49,626 nucleotides of DNA, taken from the NCBI GenBank assembly GCA_002359895.1, contig DEOB01000010.1, positions 882,497 through 932,122 of the forward strand, read 5' to 3'. Each line of letters opens with the position of its first letter. Position 1 is the first letter of the stretch. Below the pieces are notes generated by a model. It saw only the letters and a program-made list of their open reading frames with translations. It had not been told where the DNA came from and made no database searches. Source of the DNA: Stenotrophomonas sp. UBA2629 (GTDB taxonomy: Bacteria > Pseudomonadota > Gammaproteobacteria > Xanthomonadales > Xanthomonadaceae). The translations under genes and the position numbers were made by a program. This document shows, in pieces, positions 11,756 to 19,514 of this stretch.

Positions 11756-13753
11756 ATGAACAACGCTGCGCCTGCGCAGCTCACATTCCGCGCGGTGGTT
11801 CTTGCCATCGTGCTGGCTGTGGTGCTGTCCGCTGCCAATGCTTACCTGGGCCTGTTCGCCGGCCTGACCATTGCTACCGCCATTCCCGCTGCCGTCGTCT
11901 CGATGGGCGTGCTGAGGTTGTTGGGCGGCGGCACCATTCTTGAAAACAACATCGTCCAGACCGGCGCTTCGGCCGGCTCGTCGATTGCCGCCGGTGTCAT
12001 TTTCACCATCCCGGCGCTGGTCATCATGGGTTACTGGCCAGACTTCAAGTACTGGTGGGTGCTGGGTATTGCCGGCCTGGGCGGCCTGCTGGGCGTGCTG
12101 TTCTCGGTGCCGCTGCGGCGCTCGATGATCGTTGAAGATCCGCTCCCGTTCCCGGAAGGCAAGGCGGCCGCTGAGGTGCTCAAGGCCGGTGAAAACCCCG
12201 GCCCAGGCATGAGGATCCTCGGCATTTCCGCTGCCATCGGTGGCTTGGTCAAGCTGGCCGCCGCGTCGGGCCTGCGGATTTTCCCGGACGCTTGGGCGCA
12301 GTCGGCCTATGTCGGCAGCTCCAAAGTCACCGCGTTCATCGGTACCAATCTGTCGCCGGCGCTGCTGGGCGTGGGCTATATCGTCGGTTTGAATGTCGGC
12401 ATCGTGGTGCTGTCGGGCGCGATCCTGTCCTGGCACATCGCCATTCCGCTGTATCAGGCGTTCTTCCTGTCGGGGAATGCCGAGCTGGCCAGCCAGTTGG
12501 CGACGGCGTCTTCTGCCGATGCCGCGTTCGCCATCTGGGGCTCGCAGATCCGCTACTTGGGCGTGGGCGCCATGCTGATTGGTGGCGTGTGGACGCTGTT
12601 CTCGCTGCGCAAGTCGCTGCTCAGCGGCGTGAAGAGTGGCTTTGCCGCTGCCCGCAAGAGCAGTGGCCCGGCACTGGCCGAGACCGAGCGCGACCTGCCG
12701 ATGAAGTGGATGCTGATCGCGCTGATCGCCTTCACCCTGCCGCTGCTGGGCCTGTACCAGGCCATCGTCGGCCAGTGGCACGTGTCCATCCCGATGACCA
12801 TCATCATGATTGTCGCCGGCTTCCTGTTTGTGTCGGTGTCGGCTTACCTGGCGGGCCTGATTGGTTCGTCCAACAATCCGGTGTCGGGCATCACCATCTC
12901 CACCATCCTGTTTGCCTCGGTGGTGCTGGTGTTGCTGCTGGGTGATTCGGGCCTGGAGAAGGTGGGCGTCGGTGGCGCCCCGCTGGGCGCGGTGGCCGCG
13001 ATCATGATCGGCGCGGTGGTGTGCTGTGCTGCCGCCGTGGGCGGTGACAACCTGCAGGACCTCAAGGCCGGTTATCTGGTTGGCGCCACGCCGTGGAAGC
13101 AGCAGCTGATGCTGGGCATTGGTGCGTTCTCCTGTGCGCTGATCATGGCGCCGGTGCTGAACCTGCTGGCCCATGCCTACGGCATTGGTGCACCGACTGC
13201 CGAGCATCCGAACTCGCTGGCAGCGCCGCAGGCCAACCTGATGGCATCGGTGGCGCGCGGCCTGTTTGGTGGCGAACTGCCTTGGACGATGATCGCGCTG
13301 GGCGCGGCGGTCGGCGCAGCGATCATTGCCGTTGATGAGTGGCTGAAGGCCACCGGCAAGCGCTTCCGCGTGCCGGTGCTGGCAGCGGCCATCGGCATTT
13401 ACCTGCCGCTGGAGCTGATGGTGCCGATCTTCCTGGGCGGCCTGCTGGCGCACCTGGTCGAGCGTTTCCACAAGCTGCGTGCGGACGACGAAGAAGGCCG
13501 TGACCGCGTGCACCGCCCGGGCGTGTTGTTTGCTGCTGGCCTGATCACCGGTGAAGCGCTGATGGGTATCGCCATTGCGGTGCCGATCGTGGTCAGCGGG
13601 CAGGGCGACGTGCTGGCTCTGCCGCTGGGCGGCTTTGCCGATACCTGGGCGAGCTTGTCGGCCTGGGTGGGTTTGTTGGTGCTGTTCCTGGTGGGCCTGT
13701 TGATGTACCGCATCGGCAAGAAGGGCGAGCCGGCTGCATCGAACAAGGGGTGA
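11756..13753 (+). CDS. OPT-superfamily oligopeptide transporter
   Basis: The 665-residue product has many membrane segments and family motifs: NAYLGLFAGLTIATAIPAAV in the first helix pair, GGGTILENNIVQTGASAG, DPLPFPEGKAAAEVL, and a late GLITGEALMGI. These mark the bacterial branch of the oligopeptide transporter (OPT) superfamily, inner-membrane carriers of small peptides or related compounds. ATG 11756 follows an AAGG site. The length fits the family. It is divergent from the POT symporter and followed by REP-like repeats with a terminator-type hairpin. Confidence 0.92.
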   Translation: MNNAAPAQLTFRAVVLAIVLAVVLSAANAYLGLFAGLTIATAIPAAVVSMGVLRLLGGGTILENNIVQTGASAGSSIAAGVIFTIPALVIMGYWPDFKYWWVLGIAGLGGLLGVLFSVPLRRSMIVEDPLPFPEGKAAAEVLKAGENPGPGMRILGISAAIGGLVKLAAASGLRIFPDAWAQSAYVGSSKVTAFIGTNLSPALLGVGYIVGLNVGIVVLSGAILSWHIAIPLYQAFFLSGNAELASQLATASSADAAFAIWGSQIRYLGVGAMLIGGVWTLFSLRKSLLSGVKSGFAAARKSSGPALAETERDLPMKWMLIALIAFTLPLLGLYQAIVGQWHVSIPMTIIMIVAGFLFVSVSAYLAGLIGSSNNPVSGITISTILFASVVLVLLLGDSGLEKVGVGGAPLGAVAAIMIGAVVCCAAAVGGDNLQDLKAGYLVGATPWKQQLMLGIGAFSCALIMAPVLNLLAHAYGIGAPTAEHPNSLAAPQANLMASVARGLFGGELPWTMIALGAAVGAAIIAVDEWLKATGKRFRVPVLAAAIGIYLPLELMVPIFLGGLLAHLVERFHKLRADDEEGRDRVHRPGVLFAAGLITGEALMGIAIAVPIVVSGQGDVLALPLGGFADTWASLSAWVGLLVLFLVGLLMYRIGKKGEPAASNKG

Positions 13754-13936
13754 TGTAGGGCTTGGTTGTTACCTTCTCCCGCCTGCGGGGGAAGGTGCCC
13801 GAAGGGAGGGTGTGTGGGGGATTCGGCGGGTGTTTGGGGCTTAGAGCCAAAACCGAAGCCGAAGCGCCCTCACCCCAACCCCTCTCCCGCACGCGGGAGA
13901 GGGGCTAAATCAACAGCAATGGGGCTAAATCAACAG

Positions 13937-13968
13937 CGGAGCCGCCTTTGGGCGGCTTTGTTGTTTTT
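13937..13968 (+). terminator. Hairpin with T-rich tail
   Basis: AGCCGCC at 13940-13946 pairs with GGCGGCT at 13951-13957 over a 4-bp loop, followed by TTGTTGTTTTT. It is a plausible intrinsic terminator for the OPT gene, though 184 bp after its stop. Confidence 0.6.
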
Positions 13969-14090
13969 GGCGATTGCCGGGGTGAGGCAGGGATTGATGC
14001 GGGTGCCTGCTTTCCCTTCTCCCGCGTGCGGGGGAAGGTGCCCGGAGGGCGGATGGGGGGTGTTTTAACTTGGTTGGTGTTTTGGGTTTG

Positions 14091-14154
14091 GAGCCAAAGC
14101 CAGAGCCAAAGCCAAAGCCAAAGCCAAAGCCAAAGCGAGAGCGAGAGCGAGAGC
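14091..14154. repeat. Tandem hexanucleotide tract (AAAGCC, then GAGAGC)
   Basis: About five near-perfect GCCAAA units and then three GAGAGC-like units stand between the two palindromes of the second block. The first block has a shorter, diverged form (AGCCAAAACCGAAGCC), so the tract expanded in one copy. Confidence 0.85.
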
Positions 14155-14228
14155 GCCCTCACCCCAACCCCTCTCCCGCATGCGGGAGAGGGGCTAAATC
14201 AACAGCAAAGGGGCTAAGTCAACAGCGG

Positions 14229-14254
14229 AGCCGCCTTAGGGCGGCTTTGCTGTT
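14229..14254 (+). terminator. Hairpin with short T tail, second block
   Basis: AGCCGCC and GGCGGCT pair over TTAG, followed by TTGCTGTTT. It is the duplicate of the 13937 hairpin and may be weak as a terminator. Confidence 0.45.
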
Positions 14255-14345
14255 TCCGGCGGTTGCGGGGGCATGACTTCAAGCCTTTGCAAGGGGACAA
14301 GCTGCGCGCCTACCATCGGGGTTTGCCTTTATCCGGGAGATGCCC

Positions 14346-16412
14346 ATGAAGCTCCGTCACGCCCTGCTGCCGCTGTGCCTGCTGGCAGCCCTGCCGTCGC
14401 TGGCCAATGCGCGCGGTTTTGAAGTCCGCGACATGGTCAAGCTGGACCGCGTGTCCGCGCCGCTGCTTACCGCCAATGGCGCGCAGGTGGTGTTTGCCAA
14501 GCGTGTGGTCGATGCTGACCTGAAGGCCAGCACCGGCCTGTGGATCCGCGACCTGCGTACCCGCGACATGGCGCCGCCGCGTCAGTTCACGCCGGAAGGC
14601 TGGAACGTCAACTCCGCTTCGATCTCGGCCGATGGCCGGAACGTCTACTTCCTCAGCGCCAAGAACGGCAGCCAGCAGCTGTACGTGATGCCGCTGGCCG
14701 GCGGTGCGCCGCTGCAGTTGACCGATTTCGCCACCGATGTGGACAGCTACCGCGTCTCGCCGCAGGGCGACCGCGTGGTGTTCAGTGCGGGCGTGTTCCA
14801 GGACTGTGGCTCGGACCTGGCCTGCACCAGCAAGCGCCTGGAAGCCGAAAAGGCCAGCAAGACCAGCGGCCAGGTGTTCGACAGCATGTTTGTGCGCCAT
14901 TGGGATACCTGGGCTGACGGCCGCCGTAACACGCTGTTCGTCGCGCCGCTGCCGGCTGCAGGTGCGGCGGCAGTGAAGGGCGCATCGGCGATCAGCGCGA
15001 CGCTGGCCGGCGATGCACCGTCCAAGCCGTTTGGTGGCAATGATGATTTTGCGTGGTCGCCGGACGGTAAGTCGGTGGTGGCCAGCATCCGTGTGCAGGG
15101 CGACAAGGAGCCGTGGTCCACCAACTTCGACCTGTACAAGCTGGACGCGGCCGGCAAGCAGGCGCCGGTCAACCTGACCACGGGCAACCCGGCGTGGGAC
15201 GCCGGCCCGGTGTTCAGTGCCGACGGCAAGACCCTGTTCTACCGCGCGATGAAGCGCCCGGGTTTCGAGGCGGACCGTTTTGGTTTGATCGCCCTGGACC
15301 TGGCCAGCGGCAAGACGCGTGAAATTGCCCCGCAGTGGGACCGCTCCGCTGACGGCATCACGCTGTCCGCTGACGGCAGCACCATTTACACCACCGCGCA
15401 GGACATGGGCGAACACCCGTTGTTCGCGGTGAAGGTGGCCGATGGGTCGGTCAGCAAGGTGGTGGGCGAGGGCAGTGTTTCGTCCTTCGACATCGCCGGT
15501 GATGCGCTGGCCTTCAGCCGCAACTCGCTCAAGAGCGGCGACCAGGTGTTGACCGGCACCACCACGGCCGGCGCACCGCTGCGTGCCATCACCCAGACTG
15601 CCGGCGAGATGTTGCCGGAGGTGAACTTCGGTGATTTCGAGCAGTTCTCGTTCAAGGGTTGGAACGATGAAACCGTGCACGGCTATGTGGTCAAGCCGCA
15701 CAACTACCAGGAAGGCAAAAAATACCCGGTGGCGTTCCTGATCCACGGCGGCCCGCAGGGCAGCTTCGGCAATGGCTGGAGCTACCGTTGGAATCCGCAG
15801 ACCTACGCCGGCCAGGGCTACGCCGTGGTGATGATCGACTTCCACGGTTCCACCGGTTACGGCCAGGCGTTCACCGATGCCATCAGCCAGCACTGGGGCG
15901 ACCGCCCGCTGGAAGACCTGCAGAAAGGCTGGGCCGCCGCGCAGCAGCAGTACAGCTTCCTCAATGGTGAAAAGGCCTGCGCGCTGGGCGCCAGCTACGG
16001 CGGCTTCATGGTCAACTGGATTGCCGGCAACTGGAACGAGCCGTGGAAGTGCCTGGTGAACCATGACGGTGTGTTCGACCAGCGCGCCATGGGCTACGCC
16101 ACCGAAGAACTGTGGTTCACCGAATGGGAGCAGGGCGGTACGCCGTATGACGTGCCGCAGAACTACGAGAAATTCAACCCGGTCAACCACGTCGCCAACT
16201 GGAAAAAGCCGATGTTGGTGGTACAGGGCCAGCTGGATTACCGCATCCCGGTGGAGCAGGGCCTGGCCACGTTCACCGCGCTGCAGCGCCAGGGTATCGA
16301 GTCCAAGTTCCTGTACTTCCCGGACGAAAACCACTGGGTGCTCAAGCCGCACAACAGCGTGCAGTGGCATGACACGGTCAATGGCTGGCTGAAGCAGCAC
16401 ATCGGCCAGTAA
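14346..16412 (+). CDS. Secreted S9-family (prolyl oligopeptidase) peptidase
   Basis: The 688-residue precursor has a signal peptide of about 19 residues (MKLRHALLPLCLLAALPSLA, cut near ANA). Residues from about 30 to 400 contain beta-propeller-type repeats (SADGRNVYFLS, SPDGKSVVAS, SADGKTLFYRA, SADGSTIYTT). The C-terminal hydrolase domain has GASYGGFM with nucleophile Ser550, Asp631 in GQLDYRIP and His663 in DENHW. It resembles dipeptidyl or acylaminoacyl peptidases working in the periplasm. ATG 14346 is chosen over ATG 14340 because GGGAGA at 14334-14339 is correctly spaced only from the former. A strong hairpin follows the stop. Confidence 0.92.
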   Translation: MKLRHALLPLCLLAALPSLANARGFEVRDMVKLDRVSAPLLTANGAQVVFAKRVVDADLKASTGLWIRDLRTRDMAPPRQFTPEGWNVNSASISADGRNVYFLSAKNGSQQLYVMPLAGGAPLQLTDFATDVDSYRVSPQGDRVVFSAGVFQDCGSDLACTSKRLEAEKASKTSGQVFDSMFVRHWDTWADGRRNTLFVAPLPAAGAAAVKGASAISATLAGDAPSKPFGGNDDFAWSPDGKSVVASIRVQGDKEPWSTNFDLYKLDAAGKQAPVNLTTGNPAWDAGPVFSADGKTLFYRAMKRPGFEADRFGLIALDLASGKTREIAPQWDRSADGITLSADGSTIYTTAQDMGEHPLFAVKVADGSVSKVVGEGSVSSFDIAGDALAFSRNSLKSGDQVLTGTTTAGAPLRAITQTAGEMLPEVNFGDFEQFSFKGWNDETVHGYVVKPHNYQEGKKYPVAFLIHGGPQGSFGNGWSYRWNPQTYAGQGYAVVMIDFHGSTGYGQAFTDAISQHWGDRPLEDLQKGWAAAQQQYSFLNGEKACALGASYGGFMVNWIAGNWNEPWKCLVNHDGVFDQRAMGYATEELWFTEWEQGGTPYDVPQNYEKFNPVNHVANWKKPMLVVQGQLDYRIPVEQGLATFTALQRQGIESKFLYFPDENHWVLKPHNSVQWHDTVNGWLKQHIGQ

Positions 16413-16426
16413 TGACACAGAAAGGC

Positions 16427-16461
16427 GCGCCGCTGGTGGGGGTTTCCAGCGGCGCTGCTCT
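16427..16461 (+). terminator. Intrinsic terminator of the S9 peptidase gene
   Basis: The 10-bp perfect stem GCGCCGCTGG (16427-16436) and CCAGCGGCGC (16446-16455) is followed by TGCTCTTT. It begins 15 bp after the stop. Confidence 0.7.
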
Positions 16462-16510
16462 TTCGGCCGGGGCGTTGGCAACCCTTTACATGCTAGGCTC
16501 TGCCTCCCCA

Positions 16511-16540
16511 CGCCACGCCAACCACGTGGCGTTTTTATTT
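16511..16540 (+). terminator. Second hairpin with T run, just upstream of the DUF819 gene
   Basis: CGCCACG (16511-16517) pairs with CGTGGCG (16525-16531), followed by TTTTTATTT. It is the better terminator of the two in this gap but lies only 27 bp before ATG 16567. Confidence 0.7.
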
Positions 16541-16566
16541 CCCTTCGATCGACAGGAACAGGGCTT

Positions 16567-17820
16567 ATGCCGACCGAAAGCTCCACCGCGTACATCACCA
16601 ACGACATCGTCGGGCTCGGCCTCATCGCCGGTACGCTGGCTTTGATTTTCTGGTTGGCCAGCGGCCCAACCCCGTTCTGGAGAAAGCTGTTCACGTGGGT
16701 GCCGGCACTGCTGCTGTGCTACTTCATCCCGGCCATCTACAACACCGCCGGGGTGATCGACGGTCACACCACCAAGCTCTACAACCCGGTGGCACGCGAT
16801 GTGCTGTTGCCGGCCGCGCTGGTGCTGCTGACGTTGTCGATTGATCTGAAGGGCATCATCAAACTTGGCCCGAAGCTGCTGATCATGTTTGTCACCGGCA
16901 CGGTGGGCATCATGCTGGGTGCGGTGGTGTCGTTCCAGGCGATGAAATTGATCCACCCGGCCACCGTGGCCGGTGATACCTGGGCCGGCATGGCGGCATT
17001 GGCCGGCAGCTGGATCGGTGGCGGCGCCAACATGGCGGCCATGCGCGAGACCTTCAATGTCGATGCAACCACCTTCGGCCAGTTCGCGGTGGTGGATGTG
17101 GTGTGTGCCAGCATCCTGCTGATGCCGGCGTTGATCTGGTTGGCCGGGCGCGCGCAGAGCATTGACGCACGCAACGGTGCCGACACCTCGGCCATCGACG
17201 ACATGAAGCGCCGTATTGCTGATTACCAGGCCAAGAGCGCTCGCATTCCCACCCTGACCGATTTGATGATCATCGTCGGCGTGGGCCTGGGCATTGTCGG
17301 CGCGGCCCATGCGCTGGCGGCGCCGCTGGCCAGCTGGTGCGCACAGAACCTCAGCTTCGCCAAACAGGCCTCGCTGGACAACCAGTTCGTCTGGGTGGTG
17401 ATGCTGTCCACTTTTGCCGGCCTGGCGCTGAGCTTCACCAAGGTGCGTGAGTTGGAAGCAGCCGGTGCATCCAAGGTGGGCACGCTGTTCCTGTATTTCC
17501 TCATCGCCTGCATCGGCATGCAGATGGACCTGCTCTCGCTGCTGGAGCGCCCGTGGCTGTTCCTGCTGGGGGTGATCTGGATGGGCACCCACGTGCTGCT
17601 GCTGTATGTGGTTGGCCGCCTGCTCAAGGCCCCGATGTTCTTCCTGGCCATTGGCTCGCAGGGCAACGTGGGCGCGGCCGCGTCGGCGCCGGTAGTGGCC
17701 GCGGCGTTCCACCCCAGCCTTGCACCGGTCGGTGTGCTGCTGGGTACGGTGGGCTATGCCACCGGCACGGTGCTGGCTTACATCACAGGCCTGATGTTGA
17801 AGTGGATGGCGGGCGCGTGA
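16567..17820 (+). CDS. DUF819-family integral membrane protein
   Basis: The 417-residue protein has about ten to twelve hydrophobic segments. Family marks of DUF819 (YjcL type) are GSWIGGGANMAAM near residues 148-160, FVWVVMLSTFAGLALSFT in the middle and GSQGNVGAAASAPVVAAAF near the end. The fold is related to secondary carriers; the substrate is unknown. AGGAACAGGG precedes ATG 16567. It may be a single-gene unit, given terminators on both sides. The nearby S9 peptidase gives no clear functional link. Confidence 0.85.
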   Translation: MPTESSTAYITNDIVGLGLIAGTLALIFWLASGPTPFWRKLFTWVPALLLCYFIPAIYNTAGVIDGHTTKLYNPVARDVLLPAALVLLTLSIDLKGIIKLGPKLLIMFVTGTVGIMLGAVVSFQAMKLIHPATVAGDTWAGMAALAGSWIGGGANMAAMRETFNVDATTFGQFAVVDVVCASILLMPALIWLAGRAQSIDARNGADTSAIDDMKRRIADYQAKSARIPTLTDLMIIVGVGLGIVGAAHALAAPLASWCAQNLSFAKQASLDNQFVWVVMLSTFAGLALSFTKVRELEAAGASKVGTLFLYFLIACIGMQMDLLSLLERPWLFLLGVIWMGTHVLLLYVVGRLLKAPMFFLAIGSQGNVGAAASAPVVAAAFHPSLAPVGVLLGTVGYATGTVLAYITGLMLKWMAGA

Positions 17821-17853
17821 GGCGTTGATACGCAGTTGCCCACGTTGCATGCG

Positions 17854-17884
17854 AAAAAAGCGGAGCCATTGGCTCCGCTTTTTT
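17854..17884. terminator. Bidirectional intrinsic terminator
   Basis: AGCGGAGCC (17859-17867) and GGCTCCGCT (17871-17879) have A6 before and T6 after. It lies between convergent genes ending at 17820 and 17897 and can serve both. Confidence 0.9.
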
Positions 17885-17896
17885 CTTATCCCGTGA

Positions 17897-18907
17897 TCAT
17901 GGGGATTGGATTTCGTAGCCCCGCGCCCGCAGCCTGGCGATAAAGCCGTCTTCACCCAGCACGTCTTCCACCGGCAGGACGGAAACGGTGGTCGCGTTCT
18001 CTGCCAAAGCACGCTCTGCGGCGGCGACCCATTGGTCGGCCAAGGCGGTTCGCAGGTCCGGGACGCCATGTGCCTTGGAGACGGGCGCACTGCTGAAGGC
18101 GTCCTTGCACAGCCGGTCCCGATTCGCTTTGAGCGACATGTCAATGCGATCGACATCGCCCGTCGCCCATGCATTGGCGTTGGTCACCATGCGGTCCATT
18201 CCGTGCTCCACAAGGTCCATGGTGGTGGTCAGGCAAGCGACATCACTGAGGGTGGACCGACGGGCTTCAGCGAGCATCTCGGATGCCGCGTCACCAGACA
18301 GCTTCAGGGTGTAGCGCGGCGAGTGGGACTTGATGCCGTTGGCTTTGATCACTTCCACGATGGGGTTGGTCACCACGCCTTTCGGGGACATGCCGCGTTG
18401 GCGTATGGCCGCACCGAGCAGGCTGTCGGCTGCAGTGAGAGGGCGTTGGCTCTCCAGCCCACGCTGGTTCAAGGCAAGTTGCTGTTTGAGCCGTTGCCAG
18501 CGCTGATAGGTGCCAGCATCCAGTACCTCTTCAAGACGCTTTCCATCGGGGTTCTGCTGCGCCTTTCTGAAGCTGTAGAGCAGCGACAGCTTTTTGAAGA
18601 AGCCGGCATCGACGGTGATGGTGAAGTACGGCTGCCACAAGACCAGGTCGGCGGTTTTCACAACCTCCAGCACGGCGCTGGAATCCCAGGTGATGGCGGC
18701 CGGGGACGGCCTTAAATCGCCCAGTACCCAAAGGGTGTTTTCGCCGCGCGTTACCCGCCACATGCCGGGGCCGGGTGTGGCGCCTGACACCACGACGGTA
18801 TCCAGTGTTTTTACCGGAGTGTCCTGCGCGCAGGCGGACGGGGTGCCGAGGCCAGTCAACACTATGACTGCGACGGCAGGAATCAACAATGTTCTGAAAA
18901 ATGGCAT
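17897..18907 (-). CDS. TraB/GumN-family secreted protein
   Basis: The 336-residue precursor has a signal peptide (MPFFRTLLIPAVAVIVLTGL, cut near SACA). The mature part opens with GPGMWRVTRGENTLWVLGDL, typical of TraB/GumN proteins (W.V..G...L.LLG..H), and ends with VLPVEDVLGEDGFIARLRARGY, which matches the family's closing segment (V.AGH..G..G....L...GY). The first family motif normally ends in H, but here it reads GDLRP, so a metal or catalytic residue of the hydrolase-like fold may be missing. The true start is ATG 18907 with a GAAGG site; a longer open frame upstream is not family sequence. Confidence 0.8.
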   Translation of the reverse strand: MPFFRTLLIPAVAVIVLTGLGTPSACAQDTPVKTLDTVVVSGATPGPGMWRVTRGENTLWVLGDLRPSPAAITWDSSAVLEVVKTADLVLWQPYFTITVDAGFFKKLSLLYSFRKAQQNPDGKRLEEVLDAGTYQRWQRLKQQLALNQRGLESQRPLTAADSLLGAAIRQRGMSPKGVVTNPIVEVIKANGIKSHSPRYTLKLSGDAASEMLAEARRSTLSDVACLTTTMDLVEHGMDRMVTNANAWATGDVDRIDMSLKANRDRLCKDAFSSAPVSKAHGVPDLRTALADQWVAAAERALAENATTVSVLPVEDVLGEDGFIARLRARGYEIQSP

Positions 18908-19237
18908 TCGCTTGCCTTCAGTAGTTTTGAGTGCAGTGGAAGATATTGGGCTTGGTGGGATCGTACGTCCGTCGAATACGCCTGCGTTGGGTGGGGCAGG
19001 ACGTGCGTTGGCCACAGGTGCCTTATCGACAGCGCAAAGGGCCGAAGGTTCCTGACGCGCCGGTTGATGCGGTTTCTTCTGCACCAGGTTTGCGTGGCTG
19101 CAGGCGCAGGGCATCAGCGGGAAGCATTGAGTGCTGTACCTGCCATGGCGCCGTTTTCTGTATGACATGCGCGGCGGAGCATGCCTGCGATGGCGGTTGT
19201 GTCTGCTTGGCAGAAGATCTCCGCAGCCCGCAGGCAA
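18908..19237. other. Intergenic region without a supported gene
   Basis: About 330 bp lie between the TraB/GumN start and the terminator of the cstA operon. Open frames here on both strands lack ribosome sites and family sequence. The promoter of the 17897-18907 gene should lie here; I could not place it. Confidence 0.6.
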
Positions 19238-19268
19238 ACAAAAAGGCGAGGCCAATGGCCCCGCCTTT
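19238..19268 (-). terminator. Intrinsic terminator of the cstA-ybdD operon
   Basis: Read on the minus strand, AAAGGCG(G)GGCC pairs with GGCC(T)CGCCTTT, followed by TTGTTTG. It starts about 20 bp after the ybdD stop. Confidence 0.8.
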
Positions 19269-19289
19269 CTAGTGTTCAACAGTGGCAAC

Positions 19290-19514
19290 TCAACAGCAGC
19301 GGAAGCCGCCCTTGCCGCCGAAGCGGGCTTCCTGGCGCTCGCGGAAGAAGGTTTTGTAATCCATGACCGGGCGGTCGGGATGCTTCTCCTGCATGTGCCG
19401 GACGTAGTTGTCGTAATCCGGCACCCCGCAGCACAGGCGTGCGGTCTGCACCAGACGCCGCCAGGTGCGGCGGAACGTCTGGTACTGGCCGACGGGGACC
19501 AGCTGCGTGCCCAT
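19290..19514 (-). CDS. ybdD: YbdD/YjiX-family small protein
   Basis: The 74-residue protein has the family pattern CCGVPDYDNYVRHM..KHPD.P and a C-terminal Gly-Cys-rich tail (GGKGGFRCC). Such proteins are encoded directly after CstA/BtsT-type transporters and are thought to assist transport. The start ATG overlaps the cstA stop by one base (TAATG), so translation is coupled. Molecular role unknown. Confidence 0.9.
   Translation of the reverse strand: MGTQLVPVGQYQTFRRTWRRLVQTARLCCGVPDYDNYVRHMQEKHPDRPVMDYKTFFRERQEARFGGKGGFRCC

Larger units (their letters stand above)
13770..14275. repeat. Duplicated block of REP-like palindromes between genes
   Basis: The 592 bp between the OPT and S9 peptidase genes contain no gene. 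They hold two diverged copies of one block (about 13770-13990 and 14012-14270). Each block has a CCTTCTCCCGC..GCGGGGGAAGG palindrome (13772-13795; 14015-14038), a purine-rich stretch, a CCCCTCTCCCGC..GCGGGAGAGGGG palindrome (13879-13904; 14168-14193) and a GCCGCC-GGCGGC hairpin. This palindrome type occurs again at 39245-39445 and 49521-49626. Confidence 0.85.

Noticed and set aside
14310..16694. A 794-codon minus-strand frame opposite the S9 peptidase
   Set aside because: It has no recognisable motif; the + strand gene has signal peptide, propeller repeats and a full catalytic triad.
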